Origin: Cyathus striatus
Lineage: Eukaryota; Basidiomycota; Agaricomycetes; Agaricales; Nidulariaceae
Direction: 5' to 3'
NCBI GenBank assembly: GCA_025738555.1
Contig: JAOVFP010000017.1
Location: 3,038,001-3,102,000, forward strand
Length of the DNA: 64,000 nt
Part shown: piece after piece, positions 10,970 through 26,040 of the stretch
Layout of the letters: each line of letters begins with the position of its first letter
Position numbering within the stretch: position 1 is the first letter of the stretch
The notes under the pieces: model-generated
Database searches by the model: none
Told to the model about the DNA's origin: nothing
Seen by the model: the letters and a program-made list of their open reading frames with translations, nothing else
Program-made: the position numbers and the translations under genes

Positions 10970-13900
10970 TCATAATCGCCAGTCCTTGAAGAAATCCTCG
11001 TAGTCCCGTTCAACAATGGTCACCATGTAGTCGACAACCGTTCCTCCTTCCTCTTCCTCGTCTGCATCTGCTCCAGGAGTAGCATCCACCGCACCATCAG
11101 CGACAGGTGCACCTTCCGCAGGGGTACTTTCAAACTCGGGGGCAGCGGTATCTACAGCGGTTGCATCCGCACCAAAATCAGCTTCATCAGCACCTTCCAA
11201 TGCGAACGCCTCCTTCGCAGCTGCAGCAGCTGCTATCGCATCTTCCGTGTCCTCGACTTCACCCAGCGCCTTTGTCAGTGCTCCTTCGTCGTTGAATAGC
11301 GTACGCCAGTCGAATTCGCCTTTCTGGATAACGAGATCGTCCAACGAACGTTTCTGGTTGGCTTTGCGAAGCATCGCTTCTTCTACTGTATATTGGGATA
11401 CGAAGCGGTATATGTGCACATCACGGATTTGACCTATTCGATGAGCTCGGTCTTCGCATTGTCGGTCCATTTGCGGGTTGAAATCGCTATCGTAGAATAC
11501 GACGGTGTCTGCCCCTGTTAAACTGAATGAAGGTTAGGAAAGCATCGTCGTTAAGTTGTAATACTGCAACTTACTTGATACCAACACCCCCCGAACGAGA
11601 CGACGAAATAAAGCAAAAGACTCTGGAATCAGCATTGAACCTCTCCGTAATGTACTGACGGTCTTCGATTTTGGTGGCTCCATCAAGTCGCAGGTAGAGA
11701 TAACCGTGGAAGTTTAGGAAGATCTCGAGAATGTCCAATATTCGAGTCATCTGCGTGAAGATGAGAACACGATGACCGCCCGCTTTCTTCTCTCGGAGAA
11801 GCTCAGTGAGCTGCTGGAGCTTTCCGCAATCATACTGTAGCAGAGAGGGATCTGGGAAGGCGATTTGGAGTTTAACACTTGCACGGTGAAGGACGTCATC
11901 GAAGTTCAAAGGCTGCGACAGGATAGTGTTCTCGTATCCTGAAAGCGCTATCCTTGGCATATCCAATGCCACTGCGGTGGGTGTTACGAACGCAAACCTG
12001 TCTATCGAAGACGCCATCATTTCCGCCCGCTCAGCGTAAGATTTGATACACCGATTTACTTGAAAGACAGTGCTCATATAGTTGTATCGAATATCGGCAG
12101 CTGAAAAGGGCAAGATCTTGCGTGTCATCCTCTGCAAAGTTCTGAGGCACTCCTGGCTATAGATAGGGATCTTGTCGCAACGCAGTCTATTTAGATAGCC
12201 AACATGTGACCAATGAGCAATCTTCTTTGCATGTTCCATGTAGGCTGAATATGTACGCCAACCAGCAATAGTACGAGTATCTTTTGGCGGCGGTTCGCCA
12301 GGCATATCTGATATGTATGGCAATCGCGATGTGGCATTAAGTCTTCTTGTCTCCAGTGCCGTTATGAGTGGTGTATTCTGAAGGTCAATAAACTGCAGAC
12401 CTAAAACGTCCAAATCGATATGTTCGTCTCTTTCTTCGAAGAAGCGTTTCCTTATGAGAAGCTCCTTGATTTCGAAATCAGCAGCAACAGATCTTCCCAT
12501 TGCAAAGGAGGTGACAATAGGCCGCACTTCAAAGAGATCAGGATGGTTGCATACTTTGCGAAGCTGCATAAGGATATTGGCAATCTTTTGATAGACACCT
12601 GATTGAAGATCATCGCGAGTTTCAGCACGAGACATAAACTCATCATAGAGGAACCGCTGTCGCTTGGATAACGGGCATAACACGAGATGATCGTACTTGT
12701 GCGGTAGCTCCTTCTCCACATCTCTCTTTAGACGGCGGAGAAGATAAGGTCGGAGAACAGTATGCAACTTATTGACACGCTGCATAGTATCATCGTCTAG
12801 TGTGTTACCGGTCTCAATAGCCTTTTCCAAGGGATCTAGAGAGATGTCAGATACAACTTACGAATAAGAGCAATCCACTTACTTGAAAACCATTCTCCGA
12901 ATTCCCTCAAGTTTGCAAAGTTCGAACCAGACATGAGGAATTGTAAAAGAGCCCATAATTCCGTAAGGTTGTTTTGTAGAGGAGTTCCCGTTAAGAGTAA
13001 TCGACGAAAAGAACGAAACATTAGTAAAATATTCCACCGTTGAGACTTGAAGTTCTTGATCATGTGCGCTTCATCTAGTATCATATAATACCACGGTTTG
13101 CGCTTGAAGATATGTGCATCGCGACTTGCTAGTGCATACGAAGTAATGCAGACATTGAAATGATACTTGTCATTCCAACCTTTCCGTAATTCCTTGCGAC
13201 GTATTGTCGATCCGTGATAACTTAATATCTTGAAACCTGGAAGAAACTTCTTGAACTCCATTTCCCAGTTCAATATCACACTGGTTGGTACAACCTTAAA
13301 ATTGATATTAGCATGATAAAAACAATCCTTCAAGATATAGGATGCGCACAATCAGATGAGGGCCCCATATACCTCTATCACAGGCTAGGTGTGCAAGTAA
13401 CGAAATTGTTTGTATCGTTTTTCTTCCGTAATCGTCAGGCTTAATCAAATAAGATAGACCTGAATACTTACCCAAGCCCCATCTCATCTGCAAGAATGCC
13501 GTTAACATTTCTCGCATGTAAACTAGCTAGCCATTCCAAGCCGGAGAACTGATACGGCCTAAGGACACCACGAAGCAGTAATGGTGGTTTGATCTTGTCT
13601 GAAGGATCCCAATCCACAGGCGCAACGGCATAAGGTTTTAGAAAATCAGGAATTACAGACTCTGCAGCTTCTTCTTCTTCATCGCTTTCATCATCAGAAT
13701 CCACATCCGCAGTTTTATTGTTATCACCAATTTCATCATGAACGTCTTCTCTTGGGGATAGAGGGAGGTCTTGCTCAGGTCTTACGTCGGCTGCGCTATC
13801 ATCTTCGACTTGTAGCACCGGTGTGTCATCCATATCTATATCCAGTGTGCGTTCTGCAGCAGGAATAGACGCAGGAATCGACGGTGAGTCAGATGGACTT

Positions 13901-16791
13901 TGAGCGCGGGGCGTAGGTACTTCTAAATCGTTATCCGTAAGAGCATCTTGCACCAGACATACCGTAAAGGGCATACTGCTCTCTTCTACCCCATCGTCAA
14001 GAACAGAACGATGTCGTACAGGAGATTCTTCGAAATTTGTAACCATTCGATGAACAGCAAAAACAGAATCATCGCTAGGCGAGACTTCGTTAAGGCGGGA
14101 ATCATCTACGTCCTCTTCTAATTGCTCTTGTACCACAGAAGCATTTGAGAAGGACAGTAGGTTTGCTGTCCCATCGTCATCGTCCGTCATAGAAGTGCCT
14201 GATGTTCCTTCGGAACTCTCCCGCAAACTTGCGACGTCTCCATCAGGAATAACACCTTCATCCTCGTCCCGTTCCACTTCACCATCCACGTCCGACGTTT
14301 GATCTCCATCGTCTTCATCCTCGTCTTCATCTGCATCCCCCCTACTTTCCTCTTCATCTGTCTCCTCCGAATTCCATCCCAGTAGGTGATCAGACGTACT
14401 TGCCGACTGACTCCGCGACCGGTACAAATCCCCCTGCTGTGTCTGAAGAATCTGTCCAGACTGATCAAGGATAGCATCTAAATGTTCATGACCACGTCGT
14501 CGCTCCTCTTCTTCCAGCTTTAGTCGCTCCTTCTCACGGATGTGCTAATAAGTCTGTCAACCTTCCGCAACAAGTGAGACAAACGCATTCACGTACGAAA
14601 ACAGCTTTCTTCCATTCCTCAGTAACCATTTTCATAGTTGCTTCTGCCAGTTTTCTGAGTCGTCTCTCCTCCTGCGCCCTTGCCTTCTCCTTCGTCGCCT
14701 CCTGTTTATCCCAATATGATTGTACTATCTTGGCAACCTGCCCTGCGCCCTGTTTTGCAACAGATACTTTAGATCGTTTTTTGTGTACCTTGGCGACAGT
14801 GTCTATGATCTCATCCCATATATCGACGGTGATACGTTTCGGAGAGATGTACTCTTCCGTTGGAGGTTCGGTCCCAAACAATGCTTCAGTATCTGGGATA
14901 AACCGCCCTTGTCGCCCGAAGAGATGTTCACGCTCGCGAATTTTTGCTTCTTCTTTAGCATCCTTTCTAATCTGCTCCGCATCAACATCGTCATTGCCAT
15001 TAAAAGATGTGTAAGAAGAGAGGAGTGCCTCTAAAGACTCTTTATGTTTTGCAGGTGATGGGCGTTGAAGAGGATTAGATAAGGTAGGGAGAGGACGACG
15101 AACGATTAGCTTGACGCGCTTGATACCTGATGAAGGGGTGGTCACAATAGGGGCAGGCTTGGGGGTTTCAAGTGGAGTCTTGGGTATCGGGAGCTGCGTA
15201 ATAGGAGGGGCTGTAATACTCACTGGCTTCTTCAACAACCTAGAAGAAGTTCGAGGCTAAGACAAATGCGTCAGAGATGTGGTTATAGCAATATAAGAAA
15301 TATTAAACCTCTGGTGCCTTTAGAGCTACAGGGAGTGTAGGTTCCTCAAATCGAGCTTTCTTAGGTGGAGGTTCGATAGCAGACATAGATCGTGAGCTTC
15401 TTCGCACGCCATTAAAACCGACAACGACTGGTTGCTCTGCAGAACGTTTCACGCGCAGACTTTTAGTAACACCATTTTCGTGCATAGATTGAGTAGCTTG
15501 AAAAAGTAATTCCTTAGGTGGCTTGTTCTGCTCTGAAACCTGAGGCTCGGGTTCGTACGGCGACAATGGAACGAATTCCACTATTTCCTTCTGCTGAACG
15601 TTCACTGTATCCTGATTCTCCGCGGGTATAGAAACATCCGGCACCAACTGAGGGAGAGCAGGTATTTCATCCCCCTTCTCCTTCTCTTGAGGTATTGAAG
15701 AGAAAGTAACAACTTTCCTCGGCGAGACGCGTATATTATCATTCTTTCCATCGACTATTCGGGCAGATTTCTTGGCCTTCCGAACTTGAACTTGAACAGA
15801 ATCATCCTTTTCCTTCGCCTCCCGCTTCCTGCGGGTGACTACAACAGAAATGGATTCCGCAATCGGAGTTGGTAGGGGTGCATCCTCGACAGTATCGTCT
15901 GAAGTGGGCAGAGGGGCGGGTTGATCCGGTCGCGTTCCAGTGACATCAACCTTCTCTTTGCCTTTACGTCTAGCCTTCCTGTTGTCGGTCTCTAACTGAG
16001 GATGCTCGGTTTCCTTCGCTAAATCTGCCAACTCATCCGTTTGCTGCTTCACTGCCTCGAGCTGCTCTCTAGCTCTGTGCGCCTCCGCAATGATATCCCA
16101 CGTCGTAGAGGAACGCGGGTTCCGCTTCCTGCTCTTAGATGTTGAGGGAGTTGCTGAAACGGACGGAATTGAGATAGGAGCGCTCGAAAGCACTTGAGAA
16201 ATAGCTCCTCGAGTTCGGCGGGTTCCTGATGTTGGAACTGTTTTGCCAATCAGATCGTATGGTTCTTTGAACTGTGGAAAGAACACAGTTCATAGAGAAA
16301 TAAGAGCAAGTTACGACATACATACCTCTTTGAATACAGCAGTACTATCCTGCTTAGCTTCCTGTTGATGTCTTTAGTGAGAAGACCTCCTGCGAATAGA
16401 ATAATATTGAATTACTTGTGGGTCAAACCCAAGCATGTTCCCGAACGACTGAAGATGAAATAGTTGCCTGACCTGAGAACAGACAACGAGTGAGTACAAG
16501 AGTAGAGTATGTACAACGGTCAACACGCACGTAATCATCATGGACGTTATACGTAGCATCCAATTCACTCTGCTTCATCGCCAACGACGCGTCCCTTACT
16601 TCGCTGAACATCTCCTCTGTAACAGCCTCCTCATCCCCTTGTGACGTATGCTTCTGGGTGGTCCTGCCCTTGCGAGTTCCATTGAGGCCCGTAGCGATGC
16701 CCTCCTTCCCATGGCTCTGCGCAGCCCTCGTCGACCGCGCGACAGTCCCACTACTCTCCGGCATGGCTACACTGGTCCTTTTCACCGACAT
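10970..16791 (-). CDS. SWR1: SWR1 chromatin-remodelling ATPase (Snf2 family, H2A.Z deposition)
   Basis: About 1,750 residues in roughly ten exons. The long N-terminal part is basic and disordered. An HSA-type region follows (coded about 14,440-14,800: [10 protein letters not shown] then [21 protein letters not shown]), which in this family binds actin-related proteins. A very acidic stretch comes next (about 13,650-14,400). The ATPase N-lobe has [19 protein letters not shown] (Walker A), LDEAHMIKN and [19 protein letters not shown]. The C-lobe has [28 protein letters not shown] and [11 protein letters not shown] large insertion separates the lobes, as in SWR1/INO80 remodellers. The C-terminus ends [11 protein letters not shown]. 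By family it swaps H2A-H2B for H2A.Z-H2B at promoters. Start chosen at [14 protein letters not shown]; a GTG lies just upstream in frame but no earlier ATG. Confidence 0.95.
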
Positions 16792-17511
16792 AGAAGCCAC
16801 AGGGAGGCCCTCACGCCTCTGAGGCAGTCGGATAAATTACAAGCCGCGCACCGTATGTTCGCTCGGGTGATTCAAACTGGTTTAAACAAAGCCGAAATCC
16901 TCGATCTGAAGAGATTCTGAACGGTTTGGCCTGCTTCTTGGATAGACCGGTAGCCAGAAGTAGAAGTAATTTGTTTGAAATGGAGCCAGAAAACTGGCGT
17001 TGGCGATGCGCGCAGAGGTCGAGAGAAACGTTGGTTTGGTGCCGCATTATTTTTTGGAACGCTGATACGCTTTGTTTGGCTGACAAACATGCTGACGACG
17101 GTGGGCAGGTGGGCGGATGATTCCATTCTACCAACAAACAGTTCGGAGCCTTTCAAGATTTGCGACATAACAAACTGCATTTCACAAAGAGATTTTTCGT
17201 ATTCATGATAGTATGTAATTCGTCATTCTACACATAGTCCATAATGCAAAGGATATAAAGGTAACATACTTAACGACAACATTGTTTCGTTGATATCCAA
17301 ATACTTGAGATCGGCGCAGCCAATTCCAGAAAGCAAAGGGTATGAAGAGGCATAGAGAGGTATCCGGTGGAGAGTTGTACATGTCTGTACAACAGATTTT
17401 GATTAGTGGACACAACAACGTTGTTAGAAACGTTTTGGTAGTACAACAAGGGTCGAAATAAATAGCTTCGCAAGGTGCTGATAACAGTCTTGTTCAATCA
17501 AAATTATTGAA
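16792..17511. other. SWR1 promoter and PKA 3' flank
   Basis: About 720 bp between two minus-strand genes. Only short, motif-free frames are present. Confidence 0.5.
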
Positions 17512-19029
<1,518 letters not shown>

Positions 19030-19923
19030 GGAAAAGGTCAGCGACGACCAGTGAAATGAACGAATGGAAGATGGTGGTAAGTGTTCAAAGGAAAGTGAAA
19101 GGTTCTTTCATGTGGATGAGATCCCATTGTTCGCTTATTACCTTCTATTCTGGGTAGACGTCGCCAACCACGCCGCGAGGCTGTCATCACGTGACACAAA
19201 TACAAAGGTCCACTTCCTTGGAACAAAGACTTGAGTCGGATTGACATCTTCAGTCAACAATACTACTAAGCTGACAACCAGAGTACAATGACGAGCCGTT
19301 CATGGAGGCACCATCTCTCCATCTTGCAACACAGTCTTCTCTCGTACTCTTGATTGCTGTGGTGTATTTTTTGGACATATAAACTCAATTCCCTGAAAAT
19401 GCAGCCCCAAGCGGAGTTCCGTATTATATCCGAGTCCGTGTTACCCTCAAATTTTACGAGATCTAGACTCAGTACTATCGGCGAAATTCGAGTATATAGT
19501 TGTATCTTGAACGATAACATCTCAAAGATACAATCAGGCCCTTAATAATCATGCCGGGCGTTAATTGAGTCAAGACCATATGTTCAATAACTGCCGGCAG
19601 AATTTCGCATTTAAAAGTAACTAATAAGTATACGAGGCTAGGCATCCCGGTTTTTCTCTTTTTTGTCTTCCAGGTAGACCCACTTTAAGTTTAGTCTATA
19701 ACGAGCGACAGCGGGGAAACAGGGGATCACTGTGATGCCATCGGCTCATGTGGTGTGTTGAGCGTTGAAGTAAGACGAAGTCTAGATGAGTCCCTAGACA
19801 ATTATACGAAGTCGACAAAATGAATGTTGTGATCGGACCATGAGGAACTTGTGTATTTCGGTGAGATGGACATAAATAGATAAATTGCAGTGGATTAGCT
19901 CGTGGGACGATGGGCCAAGCGGC
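19030..19923. other. PKA promoter and SET-gene 3' flank
   Basis: About 890 bp without a credible gene. Apart from the CACGTG palindrome near 19,190 I see nothing distinctive. Confidence 0.5.
19187..19194. promoter_or_regulatory. TCACGTGA palindrome upstream of PKA
   Basis: A perfect E-box-type palindrome (core CACGTG) sits about 160 bp upstream of the PKA start codon. bHLH factors of the Cbf1/USF type bind this core in fungi. A single match could be chance. Confidence 0.35.
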
Positions 19924-21827
19924 CTAGCTAGTTAAGTATAATGAATCTTGGTCGTCGAAAACTTTCATTAAGTCAGTCCAATTCGATTCGCATGTGTTCA
20001 AAATGGACTTCTCGCTTGTAGCAATCGACAGAGCTGCTTTGGTGCGAGGCATATTGTCCGGCAATACCTATCAACACAGCACCATTAGAATTCCCACACC
20101 ATAAAAAAAACGGTATTAAAAAACGTACATCTAAAAGATTTCCCATCTCTTTATCTTCTACTCCTGGCTTACCTATTCTAGCTCTGCGGTAACTACAAAT
20201 TACTGATGTCAGGTGACCCATCTCAAGTAAGAGGGAGGTGTTCATTGGATCGACCACGATTTCATCTTCGTCGGTTTGATTCTCCAAACATTCAAGGAAG
20301 TCAACTAATGCTCCCGCAGATCGAATCAAATCATCTTCATCTACCATACCATCCGATGCAATCAAAAATAATAATAACCACAGTCGATGCGAAATCTTTC
20401 CTTCAGCGTCGACGCTCAGAATGTTGTCATCTGGCTCGGAATCAACAAACGTCAGATTTGAGTTTTGCATCTGACCAAGTAAACCGGTCAAAGACAAATT
20501 ATTCAAGTCTTCAAATAATTGTAGAAAATGTCTAATTCTTCGTCCAGCCATTTCAGATTCGAGTGAATGAAACACTTGATCCACAGTCCACGTAATTCGG
20601 TCGTTTTCATTTGCATCGAGAATGAAACTGTATTGCCACAGAAGCTGTGCATTGGTTAGAGTTTCTCCATACGTATTGAAAACTTCGCTGTCGGGGTAAA
20701 TATGAATATTCGATACCATTTCGTATGTGTTATCATGATTGGTTCTTTTATCTTCAGCTACGCAAGCGAAGGAATTGGTTCCGTCGCGATTTAAATCAAG
20801 GGATGCTTCATCACGATCATGCGGACATTCAAAGAGCGAACCACATTCTGGGCAGACATGAAAGTCGCTCTGAAAAAGTTGTAAGAACGTTAAAATATAC
20901 ATGTACATGAATAAAAAAAAGAAATCCCACCTCCAGATGTACATGGTTTTCAACTACATGGTTAAAGCTATACGTACACAAGAAATTTAGTTGACATGTT
21001 TTGAAAGAAGAATTCTCACTAACGCATCAGCGATAGGTACCATTGCAAGTCCGTGGTAAGCGTCTACTAAGAACGCCCTCGATGATACAAGAGAATATGC
21101 TCTGTAATAGTGCCAAAGTGTAGATTTGGAACTGATACTCGGAAAGTGTTCCAAAATATATGGTTCTGCAGATTCCCGGTAATACTGATTTATTTGTTCC
21201 TGACGAAGATAAAAAGAATAGATACTATGAAGCGCGCACAGATTTTCGGGCGCTGAAAACCCACCAGAATAGACCTCCTACAATCATCCACAAACTTCTT
21301 CTCTACCTCAGTACCTGAAAGCCATTTTGTTCCTTCTGTTCCATCGTGCATGGCCTCTGGATCGTGGAACGCACAAGTCCAAAAAAGAGGTATTTCGACA
21401 ACGCCAGGAGGAAAGGACCGAATATAATCATACCATTTAGACTCATCCTCTTTTAATCTGAGGGAGTTAGTTCATTTACAAAATTTCAGGAAAAATATGC
21501 ACATCTCTATGAGCAGCGCCAAAGATAACGCTAATTGAGCACCTAGTCCATATCGTGAAAACTTGAACGAGCTTTCCAATGAGCATGATTTTACAGAAAG
21601 AATGGCATCCTTAGGTATTTGAACCACTATAGTTTGATTATTTATGTCATTATATCTGAGAAGGCTTACTTAGACTTACCAGAAGCCTGCGGCGGAATCG
21701 AAGTAGATTTCGAGAATACTGCTACGCCGTTTGGCTGGGATAACTTGAGCCATATTCGATCGTCAATATGAATGCAATTTTTAGAGCACCACCTAAGTAA
21801 ATTGTCGATTTTCTCTTGACTCGACAT
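19924..21827 (-). CDS. SET-domain protein lysine methyltransferase (RKM/SETD6-like)
   Basis: Starts MSSQEKIDNLLRWCSKN, about 500 residues over several exons. The central SET hallmark spans an intron: AFLVDAYHGLAMVPIADA then FNH, the cofactor-binding NH motif and its lead-in. A cysteine-rich turn follows (VCPECGSLFECPHDRD). The C-terminal half is helical and acidic, like the substrate-binding half of Rubisco-LSMT-type enzymes that methylate ribosomal or other non-histone lysines. The last exon, read after the intron near 20,064-20,123, ends SLYLTS. The domain is clear, the substrate is not. The gene is divergent from the small membrane-protein gene, with only 198 bp between starts. Confidence 0.85.
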
Positions 21828-22025
21828 TCACCTTACTTATTCGAGAAGAGAAGAATAAACGTTGAAGACCGTAAGAAGACCGTCAGAACAGTAGACTCCT
21901 GGTCCACATAATGCGTGCTATATTTACTAAAATCATTCGAGTCAAATAATTGCAAACTGTGTAATGCCGGGATCGGCGTTCAACGTTCATCCAAATTTCG
22001 CCAGCACGTCCGTCGGCCCTTTACC

Positions 22026-22424
22026 ATGGCACGGTTATCCTTGATTGATTATCTTCATCGCGGTGTTGTATACTCGCTTGTTGGCCTGACAGTTTGGGGC
22101 GTTGGAATGAGCGTTGCGGTGCACCGAGATACTATGCGAAGAGGACGAGGTGCGTAGGCCTCGATTCCCTTAGAAAGGGCTACCTCTCAACTTTACTTTC
22201 TTGTTATAATGTAACAGAAGTAGGTAATCTAGTCCTTGTTATACATTTTTCTCTTTGACGTTGGAGCAGATTATGGAGCAGAGGAAGATCGTCGCAGAGA
22301 AGCAAAAAGATGTGTGTTTCTGGCATTCAGTCAATTTATCGTGAATGTTGACAGCATGGAATAGGATGAGATCAGAGAATTAGCTCTCGCAGAGCAGGCT
22401 CAGGGTGCTGTTAGTCGTCGATAG
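22026..22424 (+). CDS. Small single-pass membrane protein, possibly mitochondrial COX14-like
   Basis: Exon 1 (22026-22149) codes MARLSLIDYLHRGVVYSLVG and then a hydrophobic helix TVWGVGMSVAVHRDTMRRGR. A short basic N-terminus, one membrane span and a charged helical tail are typical of small mitochondrial inner-membrane assembly factors such as Cox14. The tail ends DEIRELALAEQAQGAVSRR. Intron borders are uncertain: the best in-frame model uses exon 2 at about 22270-22313 and exon 3 at about 22368-22424, with a weak GTGTTT donor. The family assignment is inference from size and layout, not from a diagnostic motif. Confidence 0.55.
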
Positions 22425-22902
22425 TAGCTGGTCAAACTGGTATGTGTCGCTTCTATTATCCGAGCCGTTCCTCCAATGACGGTGGCAAAGTTTATATTTT
22501 AAGACCTTTGCTACTCAAAACCATCACACTGGCACATGTGGAATGTGGCCACTATCCATTGGAAGTTGGTGCGAACCAACAACATAAGGAACGGAGATCG
22601 CACGATACTTGTAGAAGTACAATCCAAGTTCCGATTGGTATGAATAGACTGAAGTGCACACAGGAACTCTACTCGTCCACCAGAATAGCTCTAAATATTC
22701 TGCTCAATAACTCACTACGAGACAATGGGTATATTAACCAAGACGTTATGCTACATTGCCCAATCCTCTAATATCTACAATTATGCTACAGCTGACGTTG
22801 CCCTTGATTATTGTAAGGAGTGGGGATGTCCACTAATGTTAGTGCTTGTTAATGCCGGTATATTGTGCGTATTTTTATGTATCACGTTCTGCGCGACCAA
22901 AT
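22425..22902. other. Convergent 3' flank, no gene
   Basis: Lies between the small membrane-protein gene and the GNAT gene, which run towards each other. No recognisable feature. Confidence 0.5.
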
Positions 22903-24042
22903 TTACCAGTGGCCGAGGGTAATCTTGCTACGGTCAAATCCAATCTCGATCCAGTTGTCAACACCTTCTACAGGTTGGCTATCCTTTGCCAACCCAGCGA
23001 AGCCGCAGCGGTGATATACACCGATAGCTGCGGGGTTGTTGTGTGCCACGTACAGAGCAACGGTTTGCTTCGTGGTTAAGAGGCTGGGGGGGGATCACGT
23101 CAGAACGAACTGGAGCAGAGATTATGGGAAGCTCACTATTTGCATACGCGCCTGACGAGACGCTCAGCACAGCCTAGGCGCCGCCATTCTGTCGACGTGT
23201 AAACCTTGGTTATACTCGCATTCGTCTCGCTGTTTCGCGTGTAAGCGACAATGCAAGCAAGACCACTGCGGTTGTTTCTGTAGTCTGTTACACGGTGCAC
23301 CCATACTTGCCCCTTGTTTACGAGCTGCCTGGCCTCGTTGAGAGCCTCTTCAAATGTAAGCACGAATGGCTCCTATCATATGGAAATGAGTGTAAGACAA
23401 TGCCTTTACAGTGATAAGCCTGAAAATGCTTACCGACTCGGCGGCAAAGCTGTAACACAGGTCTGCGATATCCTTAACGTCGTCCTCGCCTGCGGACCGC
23501 AGGTCGAAGTCCAAACCAGGACTCACAGTCATTTGCCTCTTGGATAATGTTCTCCTAGTGCAAAATGATATACGAGCAGCATAATAAGGGTCGTCTGCGT
23601 AACTCTCGACATCGGTTAATGACGTCCAAATTTCCGCGAACAATACTGTAATTTGGTCCAAGGAGAAAACTGAAAATACCCGCTCTATGGGCACTATAGC
23701 TCTGAGTTCCTGCGCCAGTGCCTGGAGACGAGGGTATAGGAAATCTTCCGTCAAACTAGCGACGGGAAGTGTCGTAAAGATAAAGACAGGGTATCTTCCT
23801 GCGCATGATAGCACTAGCTCGACGACCTCTCTGCCTTCCCGGTAAGCAGAATAGGTGATCCAGGTATTCCCTGCTGGTACCTCGCCAGTTCTCTGTGCGA
23901 TTTCCTGTAACTCGACGACCTTTGGCAAAATGCAATTGGAATTGCGCTCATTTGACTGTAGAGCATCTATCAAATCGACTGGAAGATTCAGAGGATTTGT
24001 GTAAGACCGGACGATACCCGAACGGACGGCGACAGAAGGCAT
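22903..24042 (-). CDS. GNAT-type N-acetyltransferase
   Basis: About 330 residues. It starts MPSVAVRSGIVRSYTNPLNL. The N-terminal half is a family-specific region of unknown role. The C-terminal half is the acetyltransferase fold: ITKVYTSTEWRRLGCAERLV fits GNAT motif A (the R/Q-x-x-G-x-G/A acetyl-CoA loop), and ALYVAHNNPAAIGVYHRCGF fits motif B with the family's N-P-A...Y...GF ending. The protein stops after ITLGHW. This architecture is common in Agaricomycetes; the substrate is unknown. Part of a poly-G run (near 23,088) lies in an intron. Confidence 0.85.
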
Positions 24043-24565
24043 TATAAGCGAAAAGAGACTGGGAGAAGTTTGAAACGCTCGGTGAGATGTAATCCAGCTG
24101 TTGGCTGAAGAGAGAGACTAATGAGGAGTCAGTCGGAGCCACTACGTCGCGCATTTTATACTGAGAAAAGTGTTACTATGCAGGGTGCTGTGATATTGCT
24201 GTCGAGTACTTTGCTGTTCAAAATGGAAGTCGAAATCGCGGAACTTGGAATGTAAAATGACTCCTACAGCTTTTCGTGTAACTGGTCTATCCCGAAACTG
24301 ATTGTTCGCATTGCTATTCCGTGGAATTTGATGAGCGCTTGTAAAGCGCGCGCTTAGTGTGGTGACTTGTTCTTTGCTAAACGCATGTTTTTCATCTCTA
24401 TTTTTCATCGTTACATCTACCACAGCATAGTATAAACTCCCTGAAGGCAGGATGTATGCAAGTTGTTTAATGTGGTCTCTGTGTATGGTATGGCGCTTGT
24501 ATGGCGCATCAATAAACCCCTGTGCAATTAATCAACTCACTGGCAAAGACCAAGTGCTGTTACGT

Positions 24566-24603
24566 TGGCACCAATTCCCCATCCGTTAGAGGAATTGGTG
24601 TCA
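24566..24603. repeat. Hairpin with 13-nt arms
   Basis: Arms TGGCACCAATTCC (24,566-24,578) and GGAATTGGTGTCA (24,591-24,603) pair at 12 of 13 positions, with one G-T type mismatch, around a 12-nt loop. No run of T follows that would suggest a terminator. Function unknown. Confidence 0.7.
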
Positions 24604-25721
24604 GGTCGAGTCATGTTCCTCTTCCGGCTGCTTCAGTCGTACTTACCTCCAGAATTATGTCGATATGGGGCTGAAAATAATTTGTCGAGCACTAGTACCG
24701 TAATCGGGAATCAATTGTTTAAATCCGGGTACTTAAGCATCTCATCAAGATCGACCTAAGAAAAGAACTCCAGAGGAGCGCGTAAAGCTGCAAATTTTAT
24801 ATATGGAATACCGTATGTTGATGAAAGGCACCGGAAAGTAAAGCTACATGTGAGAGGAATATTATCGTTCTAAGTTATTCATCAATGATGTTCGTACGGC
24901 ACTCTACTTGCACTGCTAATCACCTCAGTTGTAACATCGTGTAATAAATATATGAGAGGCTGTACATTTTAACAGAAAATTAGTTCTTTTAATCGTCGAG
25001 TGATTTTAAACATGCATAGCGGATAGTGGCTATTCCATTGCAACTCGTTTTACAGAGAATTTAGTCTTCTAGTCGCAAAACGTCCTGCAATGAATATACG
25101 AGACGGATAGTACGTTATCGCTGCCCACGTAGTCCTACTCCTGAGAGTACAGCAATATTAAAGTGTCCAATTCAAGTTCAGGAAAAAGAATCAGCCACCC
25201 ATATCGAGGATCAATCATTACGGTTAGTACGCTGTATTGGAACAACATCTTGCAGCCTGACTCGGCGGCCGACGAGCGTCGAGGCCTATCTCAATCCATC
25301 AGTGAAAACGAACAGCAACGAGTACACTTATGTCCGGCATCGGCGGAAAATATCTTCAGTCATCTTGCTTGGTGTCTAGAATTGAACATCAAGGAGAGAA
25401 AGTGCGCTGTCGATGTGGGTGTTGGTACACATTAGTATAACCGCAGCGGGTGATAAAGTTCTTTGGGCACAAAGAAATCCAGGATGTGCACACTCAGCTT
25501 GCAGTCTGATGGATGCATCCTGCAGAACACTTTCCAGAGAACACGTTTCTGCCTCGTGTATCAGCCACTCCGTCGGCAGATAGTCATAACGGGCTGTAAC
25601 GGAATATGTATAAATCCGCAAGGCAGTGGTTTCCTGTGCCAATGTATATAGTGTGCAGTAAAATGGTCAGCATACATATACTATTCAAAGTATTAGAAGG
25701 CTATCCTAGAGACAGAGAAAA

Positions 25722-25857
25722 TGAGCGCTTGGGCGCTTGAGCTCTAATTTTTTGTCTTCGCGGTTACTGGAACTAGATTGCTTACATAAGTCGCTTAAGT
25801 AATTTGACCATGACCGTGTCACGTTGTCTCCTCGCTGAGCGCTCACGCGCTCACGAG
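25722..25857. repeat. Imperfect inverted repeat with GAGCGC motifs
   Basis: TGAGCGCTTGGGCGCTTGAG at 25,722 resembles the reverse complement of the GC-rich block at 25,834-25,857 (GCTGAGCGCTCACGCGCTCA). The intervening 90 bp are AT-rich. The layout is compatible with a very small MITE remnant; no target duplication was found. Confidence 0.35.
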
Positions 25858-26040
25858 TCACAATTTCCTCGTTTTTCATTATTCAAATATTCAACGTTCT
25901 GGATCTTTGTCTGCTGTATTTTAGGCCTTAGGCTTATCTTACGCGCACATCAGCATCACTCAGTTGAAATCTGGCAACTTCCTTTTGTGCAGGAGATATC
26001 CCCTATCAAGTTTATCGTTGGGATGGATCATCCATCTTGA

